DNA from: Eupeodes corollae
Lineage: Eukaryota; Arthropoda; Insecta; Diptera; Syrphidae
DNA length: 64,000 nucleotides
Direction: 5' to 3'
Assembly: GCF_945859685.1 (NCBI RefSeq)
Contig: NC_079147.1
Coordinates: 308,076,485 to 308,140,484, forward strand
A model generated the notes under the pieces. It was given only the letters and a program-made list of their open reading frames with translations, was not told the DNA's origin and searched no databases. Positions 56,341-64,000 of this stretch are shown piece by piece; the stretch's first letter is position 1; each line of letters opens with the position of its first letter. The position numbers and the translations under genes were made by a program.

Positions 56341-59110
56341 AAAAAGTTCGTCAAATTTTAATGATGTTGATATAATATATAATAAAGTACAGTGAGAAAT
56401 TTCCAACAAAACGATTTGCAGTAGCCAGATTTTTGTATTTAAAAATTGGTACAACTGAAAGAATATCTGTCAGAATAATAACAAAAAAACACACAAGTAG
56501 AAGAAAGTTAAAATTAACTTAGAAAAAAAAACTAACCTAAACTTATAACATAAACAATTTTCAAGAAGAAATGTTAAGAAAAAATCTCGAAATTGAGATT
56601 TTATAAAAAAAAGTTAATTTAACAATTGCTTCAGGAGAAGGTTTGTTCGTAGACTGCTACATTAACATGTGAAGCTAGCCTTAACTATTTATATACCTGG
56701 ATCGAGTTGAAATGCGCTTGATTCGCCTCGAATCTGGTCGGAGATCGGAGTCGAGTCAAAATTTTCCAAGAAAAACCTGTGTGGAAGAGTTGGTTTTACA
56801 GATAATGCGTTATGGTCTGTTTATTTGAATGTTTGCGTACAAAAAATATAGTTTTGGTTTCATCAAATTAAAAAAAATAAAATGCACGACTGGGTCGCAC
56901 GAACTTGCTCCTGCATGCAAAGAGTCTGTAAAATAAGTTTGCCTTCAAGGATATAAATGCCATTTGATTGGTCAAAAAACCTGTAATTTATCCCAAAACA
57001 CAACTCCTCCTAGGATAACTCATTCCGGAAATGAATAATACTTGAAAGCATACTTAACGAAAACAATTGTTTGTATATTTAACTAGTCCGTTCAAAGCTT
57101 TTTCCTTTTGATAGCTTTATTTTAATTTCATATTAGAGGACCAGGATGGAAAGTAAATTATCTGAAGATAAGAGAGAGGAAGAACACGTATGTTTAAATT
57201 GTAAAGCGATCGCCTATTGGTTGTGTAGTTAGGCAGGTGTCTAAAACGAATAACTGATAGTTCATTGGTGTGCTCAGCCATGTTTATAATGATAATGAAG
57301 GAATGTTATTAGTAGATAGAAGGTACTTACTACAATCCAATCACATTCCTTCTTTCCTACAAGTTCTTAAAGCAAACATGAAGTTATTACGTCCAGTTTA
57401 TTTTTTTCGTTAAATTTTAAAAGAAGCAAGAATACGAACTAGTACAAGAAACTGCTATTCATGTGTTGTTTCCGTTGCGTTTATGCGTTTTGAATTTTGG
57501 TTATGAAGTGACACATAAGCAATAGTTGTAGAGGTTGTACGTAACTCCTATTCTCCTATTAATGTGTATACATACGTTAAAAAAGTGATTCTAATAGAAA
57601 ATGCATACACCTACTCTTTCTAGTCCGTTTCTCAAACTTGTACTAAGTATGTATTCTTTTATATGACGAAAAAACTAAAGAATAATATTTTATTTTATGT
57701 ATTAAATATATCATATAAATATGTACGAAATGAATAAAAGATAGCAATGTAATTATAATTTTTTCAAAATAATGCGCTCTTTCGGGCTCATGCACAGTTA
57801 AAATATTAAAAAAAAAAAACTATTTTAAGTTTCAAAATTTTACACAAAAAATAAGTTTGTCTTCAAAAATTTGAACGCCATTTCATAAATCAAAAAACCT
57901 TTGATTTTTCAATTTTTTTTTGAAAATCGTAAGAGCGGTTTTTTTTAAATTAATTTTTTAAGTATAAAATTTTTGAATTTTATACTAAAAATATTTTTGG
58001 TATGCAGTTGTTTAGTGATTGTATATATACGCTTTACATTTGAATTTCGTAAAAAAATGTTGACCCGTTCTTGAGATACAGAATTTTGAAAAATAAAAAT
58101 TAAATATTTTAAAAATTCAAACAATAAAAAATTGCATTTTTGATAAGAGCTTATTTCGAAAAAAACATTATTCAAATCAGTTCATAAGTTGCTGAGAACA
58201 TTACAAAAACAAAATAATGGTTCTATGAGCCGTACCTTTCCTAAGCAATACAAAAATATTATGTTTTTCTTATTTAAAGAAGCCAAGTTAAAAAATAGAA
58301 TTTTAGAGAAAAATAAAAAAAAATGTATCGGTTTATTTTTGAGAAAATTCGAATTTTCGTTTTTTGACCAAAAAAATGTATGGGGGCCACTGTTAGTTTT
58401 GATCTTAAAAAAAAAATTAAAAACGCCTAACGCTCAAAACCTTAACTTCTAAGTTTGAACTCAATCGACCCAATGGTTTAGACTGTAGGAGCATGGACAT
58501 ACAGACAAAACTGACCATACGGAAACGCGGGACCCACGTTTTTGGACTTCTCTGCCATCGTAATATCATGTTTGATTAAAATCTCGAGTTCGCAATTTTG
58601 CATGAATGCAAAACTTGCCATATAGTTCCTATATGTCGCGAGTAAAAATTGCACATGGAGTAGGTAGCGTATTCTTATATGGTGCTATGCTATTCAGTTT
58701 TTCATTAATTAACACTTCATAAGAAACATCGAAACACCATTTTGCATTTTAGAAAGTACTGTAAAACTTAATCATTTTTAAATCTTCTTGTGCGGTGGAA
58801 ACACCAAAAACATTAATTTAATCTAATCTGAGATAAGACTTTGGTGGGAACATTGCAAAACATAAATATCTTTTCTATTGTCTTCTCTTGCAAAAAAAGC
58901 CCAGTTAGTCCATTTTCACTAACAAAACTAAATAATATCAACAGTAATAGATTGATTTTGTTTCCCTAATTTAAAACACACATGATTCCAAATGCACAAC
59001 TTCTCAACGAACACAGCCACCGAGATAAAAATGCAATATCAATCGTACCAATTTTTAAATACAAAAATCCGGCTACTGCGGTTCGTTTTTTTGAATGTGT
59101 TTCCCTTTGA
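56340..59110 (+). repeat. Repeat family C copy 3, interrupted by family B
   Basis: The left part (56341-56876) matches 36770-37260: GGTTTGTTCGTAGACTGCTA, ACATTAACATGTG, TACCTGGATCGAGTTGAAAT and TTTTACAGATAATGCGTTAT. The right part (about 58672-59080) matches 37281-37350: GCGTATTCTTATATGGTGCT, ACTTCTCAACGAACACAGCC. The two are separated by about 1.8 kb containing family B, whereas at 37.2 kb they are contiguous. Confidence 0.6.
56880..58660 (+). repeat. Repeat family B, copy 3, nested in family C
   Basis: Family B sequence appears in two pieces. At 56880-57010 it has ATGCACGACTGGGTCGCACG and AAGTTTGCCTTCAAGG. At 57780-58660 it has GCTCATGCACAG, GGTATGCAGTTGTTTAGTGA, ACCCAATGGTTTAGACTG, ACATACAGACAAAACTGACC and TTCCTATATGTCGCGAGTAA. 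Between them, about 57010-57780 is unrelated. The start region is partly duplicated in the two pieces (AATAAGTTTG.CTTCAA), suggesting two overlapping insertions or a partial tandem duplication. The 58189-58452 frame is not a gene. Confidence 0.55.
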
Positions 59111-59454
59111 TTTGATATGAAAATTATATATTGATCGACCGGAAAACACAAAAAATTGATACATATATGTATTTTTTATTTTTTGAGCGGAAATTTATTT
59201 TCCAGAGCAGCTGATCATCTTTATGTTCAACATTAAAACGAATCGTTCCACTGATTTGTGTTCCGATTTCACACAGTGCCATTGATAGATTTCTGTCAGT
59301 AAACCTTTTTCGGTGGACATTTGAAATGAGGAAATTTTATTCAATGACAGAATTTTTTAAAAACTGCTATAAACGACCTGCCAAACAAATTCCAATGATT
59401 GGTTTCAATGATGAAAACCAATGATAGCTTTAGTAAACAAAAATTAGGTAGCAA

Positions 59455-59695
59455 AACAGTTCTATGAGAACCAGAATGGTGACCTGATGACTTACAACTC
59501 TTAACCATTTCTGCGTTAGAGTCATGACAGGGATGAAGATGACCGTTTCTAAGCCAAATCCAAAGAGCCTATTTGAGACATAATTTTCATGACAAGAATT
59601 ACTCTTGGAAGATTCGTCAGTTCCTTACAATAGGCAGTATCCGTAAAAAAAACTTAATGTTGAGAAGGCAGGAATTGAACTTATAATATGAAATA
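59455..59695 (-). mobile_element. tRNA-derived SINE, copy 4 (diverged)
   Basis: Reverse-oriented and clearly older: ACTTACAACTCTTAACCATT, CCAAATCCAAAGAGCC, CATGACAAGAATTACTCTTG and GGCAGGAATTGAAC (decayed B box) follow the order of the other copies. Both ends are eroded. Confidence 0.65.
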
Positions 59696-59768
59696 ACCCC
59701 TTGTTAATACTTTTTTAGAAAACAAAGTAAAATATTTATATACGTATACACGTTCTTATATATTATCA

Positions 59769-60683
59769 TAAAGGGTGATTTTTTTGAGGTTAGGATTTTC
59801 ATGCATTAGTATTTGACAGATCACGCGGGATTTCAGACATGGTGTTAAAGAGAAAGATGCTCAGTATGCTTTGACATTTCATCATAAATAGACTTACTAA
59901 CGAGCAACGCTTGCAAATCATTGAATTTTATTACCAAAATCAGTGTTCGGTTCGAAATGTGTTTATCGACAAATTTTGTTCAGCGATGAGGCTCATTTCT
60001 GGTTGAATGTCTACGTAAATAAGCAAAATTGCCGCATTTGGAGTGAAGAGCAACCAGAAGCCGTTCAAGAACTGCCCATGCATCACGAAAAATGAACTGT
60101 TTGGTGGGGTTTGTACGCTGGTGGAATCATTGGACCGTATTTTTTCAAAGATGCTGTTGGACGCAACGTTACGGTGAATGGCGATCGCTATCGTTCAATG
60201 CTAACAAACTTTTTGTTGTTTTTTTGTGGTTTCAACAAGATGGCGCTACATGCCACACAGCTCGCGATTCTATGGCCATTTTGAGGGAAAACTTCAGAGA
60301 ACAATTCATCTCAAGGAATGGACCGGTAAGTTGGCCACCAAGGTCCAAGATCATGCTATTTGACGCCTTTAGACTATTTTTTGTGGGGCTACCCCAAGTC
60401 TAAAGTCTACACAAATAAGTCAGCAACTATTCCAGCTTTGGAAGACAACATTTCCGAAGAAATTCGGTCTATTCCGGCCGAAATGCTCGAAAAAGTTACC
60501 CAAAATTGGACTTTCCGAATGGACCACCTAAGACGCATCCGCGGTCAACATTTATATGAAATTATCTTCAAAAAGTAAATGTCATGGACCAATCTAACGT
60601 TTCAAATAAAGAATCGATGAGATTTTGCAAATGTTATGCGTTTTTTTTTTAAAGTTCTCAAGCTCTTAAAAAATCACCGTTTA
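59769..60683 (+). mobile_element. DD41D (rosa-like) mariner, ends intact, internally deleted
   Basis: The 911-bp element (59771-60681) is flanked by TA on both sides (59769-59770 and 60682-60683). The terminal 14 bp match at 13 positions (AAGGGTGATTTTTT against AACGGTGATTTTTT inverted). Similarity extends further as TGAGGTTAGGATTTT versus AAGAGCTTGAGAACTTT. The transposase is fragmentary (see separate entry). At 911 bp it is shorter than autonomous relatives because the linker between DNA-binding and catalytic domains is gone. Confidence 0.88.
59839..60578 (+). pseudogene. Broken DD41D transposase
   Basis: After ATG at 59839 the N-terminal HTH segment LTNEQRLQIIEFYYQNQCSV, RNV is joined at about 59962 to FIDKFCSAMR/ILFSDEAHFW, the first catalytic Asp. 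The region between (second HTH and linker) is deleted. Next come QNCRIWSEEQPEAVQELP-type and GGIIGPYFFKDAVGRNVTVN segments in shifted frames. FQQDGATCHTARDSMAILRE carries the second Asp (about 60240). SWPPRS is followed, after another shift, by LTPLDYFLWGYPKSKVY with the third Asp. Counting between the last two gives 41 residues, the DD41D signature. The C-terminus ends RRIRGQHLYEIIFKK. Multiple shifts and stops make it non-functional. Confidence 0.85.
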
Positions 60684-60689
60684 CAAAAA

Positions 60690-61700
60690 GATAGACCGTA
60701 ATAAACTCTAATTGTTGCTAAAAATAGTTACAAAACGAAAACGGTTTTATTGGTATGTTCTCGGAATTGAAAAGTAAACTTCTGTTAGGAGAACAGAGAG
60801 TGAAACTTTGATCTAAGAATTTGTATTTCTTTTGGCATCACCTTACTGCCTCTAATTTTTCACAACTTTAACCATATCTTTATTAAAATATTTGTGTTGG
60901 ACTTCTGCTTTTCTTTTTTGCGGCCTGTTTTGAAAAAACTCGGATATTTATGGTATATTTGGTATTTCATTTGAAATAACTTTAATTTTAGACGCATAGT
61001 TTGTGTATTTGAGGCTAAAAATACAAACATTAGTTTCTGTTCAAAGACTGTTCCAAGTTCTGTCATCCTAAGGCATTTTGGAGGAAATTCCTTAACCTAC
61101 CTACTTCGGAAGATATGCGAGTTGAAGATCACCTATTTACCCAAAATCATTGAAAAACTTATCAAATTCTCTTAAATTGGTCCAAGTTCCTTAAGAATGT
61201 TACCTTGCAAGCTCTCTTCATACATAGCATCATCATCTAATCTTTATCCAATTTCGGAACACTAAACTCATAAAAAATATTTATTTCTCAAACGAGTTTG
61301 AAATATGTTTCGTACGTACCTTGATCGTATTTTCTTCAAAAACAATAATAAATTAAAATATTTAATAACAATCAACAAAACAACACAAAACCTTATTCAT
61401 TTCACCTTCAAAATCAGCAGATAATTAAAACAAACAAATTCGTCTAAAGATATGAAAACAACACTCATCATCAGCGCATATGGAAAACCTGATATATTTT
61501 GAGATGAGTTTCTTCAACTCTATTCATTTGTATCGAATTCTCTCACAATAATTTGGACCAGATGAATATTATAACAAATTCCTCAATATCAACAAAAACC
61601 ACAAGCTATACCGCACCATCGGCCTCCAGCTCCAAGTACCCATCGTATCTACATATAAAAACAACAAAAGCCTCTATCGGTTCGCTATATCATGGACACA
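60690..61700. other. No recognised gene
   Basis: AT-rich single-copy DNA. I see no features. Confidence 0.4.
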
Positions 61701-64000
61701 AACAAAAATGATATTATAATTTTAATGCACGCCAAAAACAATTAAGTTTCCCAAAATGGAAAACAACTCGCGTCCAGTTCAGATTCGAATTGAGTCCGAT
61801 ATTGGCAACGACATTATAACCAGCATCGTTGCTCGTTCTCGTAAACTCGATGTCGTATAGTCGTTGTAGTTGTCCCTTACCGGTTACAGCCAATAAGCCA
61901 ATTCGCATTCGGCTATACCAGTTTCATACGGCGGCCGCGCGCCGCGACGCGACGACGTGAATGCGAAACATCCCAGTGAAAGAATTCGATTGCAATTAAA
62001 ATTCACCCAGCTCCGTAAAGCTCCAGCGCCAGCCTTACCAGCCCCAGCCGGTTGAATAGCCTCTGAATATGAATTCGAATCGAATCTGATTCAGATTCTG
62101 ATGCTGCCCTGAGAGTCGCCCCCCATTCCGTCTAATTGCCAAATTTACCACCAACCGAACCGTTGTCGATTGCATATGTAACTTTTTTTTTCGCTCTCTC
62201 AATTCTGTTTTAATCGCGGACTATTCTCCAAGAACAACAACAAAAAACTAGCACCGTGATGTAGCCAGCATTTTCAGTACCAACATGAAAAGTCTAAAAA
62301 GCCAAACTGGCCCAAAACCATAAAGTTTAGAAAATGGTTAATAAATTATTTTCCATGCAACTCGTATTCGACTCGCAAAAATCTGCAACTGAGTTTCGCG
62401 CAACCAGCACGAATCACTGAGCTCCATTCCAATACGCCGCGCCGCGTCTCTGTACGTCTATGGCTATGGAACTGGATTCGGGCTGGGATCTGGGTATTTA
62501 TTGAGCGTACGGGCAGGAATCAGAAGGGGCGGTCAACGCATCGCCATAGAGCGATTTATATGCTCCCAAGTCATAATAAATTTCGGAATATTTATGTGTA
62601 TACATAAATAATTACCTGCAATGATTTTTCTGCTCCTCGGTGTGTTGTAATTTTCCCAACTGTTCTTTTTTCCAATTTTTTGAAGCCTCGGGCAGTTTGG
62701 GTCGGAGTTGGAGTCGGAATCGGCCTGGCCGGTAGGGTTGGGCGGACTCTCCTCCTTGCGTCGCGGTACCGATGCCGAAGAGTGCACTGCGCGCATCGAA
62801 TCAACAAATCAACCGCAGTGCAAAAATCTCGTGCATTGGCTTTAATTTGAATAAAAATCTAATTTATTTGCATTTCGCATTCGGTTGCATCTGGAGTGGA
62901 GTGTTGGAGCGTAAAAGCGTACGACGACGACGACGATGACGGAGGGACTGCAGTGGGCTGGGGCCATTCCGAGGTACAAACCTTTACCCATCTATACTGC
63001 CAGCAAACAAACGAATTTCAACCGAGATGATTTTTAAGGCAAAGTATCTAGCAATTCGTCTCGAAATGAAGTTGAAGCCTTCCAAAGGCAGGCAGTACGC
63101 TGATGGTACTGTGATGGGTGTGGCAGGAGCACCAGCAACACCAACAGCACTCAGCTTCAAAATCTGCCAGCAGCAGAAGGGAACGATGAAAACGAACAAT
63201 CGGCACTTTACTCTTTGACGCTGCTGATAATTTCTGGCTTGTTTTGGGGTTACGCGCTCTCGTGATTTTCGGTTTTCGACACAAAGCCGAGCGTGTATTT
63301 GCGGGGATTGTGGAATTATGCAAATTATTTTCCAGCTCCAAGTGAATCCCATTTGGTGTAGCGGTATACGCGGTATTCGGTTTACGGTACTCGGGGAATA
63401 CTCGTCCTCAACTCGTTCCTAGGTGCATATAGGAAATTTCGTAAAGACTTCAGCACCACGGGAGGGTGTTCAAGTTTTGATAGGATTCAAATTCAAATTC
63501 GGATTTGGATTTGAGTTTGAATTTGGTATTGGATTCAGATTGCTGTGTGTTTATTTTGCTCTGCTTTGCTTTTGCATTATTTGCTTTTATTTTTGCTTTG
63601 GTTTAATTGGAACAACGCGACTTGTGCCGCCGCGCCGCTGTTGGTGCGCCTGCTGGTGCCGATGTATGATGCGAATGGATGCACTGGGCCACGCATCGGT
63701 CGCCGGAATCATAGTTTGACATTGCAAATTAGAAGGTTTCGCAATGAAATGATGGTGTGCGGTTCTGGTTATTGCATCCGCCGAGACACTATTATTGTAT
63801 TCTATATGGTATTTTAAAGTGCCATGCTAATTTAAAGAGATTCAAGTGTAATTCTATGGCCTTAACTATGTAGGTACCGCTATAACCATTGCGCCCAATG
63901 GAAATCAACATAATTTTGAATAATTTCATGGTTTTGATATAATGTTGGTAGCGTCACACTGAGGTTTTGTAATTTGAATATATTTTGAGTTTGTTTGAGT
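61700..64000. promoter_or_regulatory. GC-richer single-copy region, possible regulatory or promoter-proximal DNA
   Basis: Composition changes from AT-rich to mixed with GC-rich islands (61930-61965, 62430-62450, 62690-62770, 63605-63700). Degenerate simple repeats occur at 62905-62940 (GAC) and 63485-63540 (a TTGGATTTG-like 6-bp repeat). Many short overlapping frames on both strands share no domain and contradict each other, so none is called. No transposon was recognised in this stretch, unlike the rest of the window. This could mark proximity to a host gene outside the window; that is inference. Confidence 0.25.

Noticed and set aside
63423..63817. Overlapping 98- and 90-codon forward frames
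   Set aside because: They share the same DNA in different phases and follow a degenerate 6-bp repeat; no domain.
1..64000. CRISPR array, operon, riboswitch or prokaryotic features
   Set aside because: No regularly spaced direct repeats with unique spacers and no compact co-oriented genes; all signs are of an animal genome.

Overview
The window looks like AT-rich intergenic DNA from an insect, most likely a fly. The evidence is the transposon mix: a tRNA-derived SINE, several non-LTR (LINE) reverse-transcriptase families, Tc1/mariner elements including a DD41D (rosa-like) group, a piggyBac-like element, TWA-flanked MITEs and a Ty3/gypsy remnant. I found no convincing host protein-coding gene, rRNA or functional tRNA. 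Species and locus cannot be fixed from sequence alone.

Layout. 1-2.7 kb: a SINE with a perfect 12-bp target duplication, a reverse-strand LINE RT remnant and a Tc3-like remnant. 2.7-15.6 kb: AT-rich DNA with two copies of repeat family A (internal tandem monomers of about 150-175 bp), one copy of family B and Jockey/CR1-like LINE pieces. 15.6-20.4 kb: a LINE split by a PIF/Harbinger-type MITE, a GC-rich single-copy stretch and another LINE. 21.8-22.6 kb: single-copy DNA that may be regulatory. 24.3-27.3 kb: a mariner remnant, family B, a gypsy pol remnant and SINEs. 29.5-33.2 kb: families C and A and the 3' end of an RTE-like LINE. 36.8-38.7 kb: family C and a LINE RT with a mutated YADD box. 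39.6-42.9 kb: an inverted-repeat unit carrying two predicted hammerhead ribozymes, followed 36 bp later by a complete piggyBac-like element with an uninterrupted 603-codon transposase. 45.9-48.7 kb: two MITEs and a mariner remnant containing a SINE. 50.4-52.7 kb: a Tc1 element nested in an RTE-like LINE. 56.3-60.7 kb: family B inside family C, a SINE and a DD41D mariner with both ends preserved. The remainder, especially 42.9-50.3, 52.7-56.3 and 60.7-64 kb, is mostly single-copy DNA without recognised genes.

The most interesting locus is 39.6-42.9 kb. Two sequences on opposite strands each contain the full hammerhead core (CTGATGA, GAAA, GTC cleavage triplet), a 9-bp stem III and an 8-10-bp complementarity between loops I and II. 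The neighbouring piggyBac-like element has an open reading frame with its DDD residues, asymmetric ends whose internal-repeat offset is 28 bp, and flanking CTAG instead of the usual TTAA. Most other elements are fossils (frameshifts, internal deletions, lost catalytic residues), and their nesting gives a relative insertion order.
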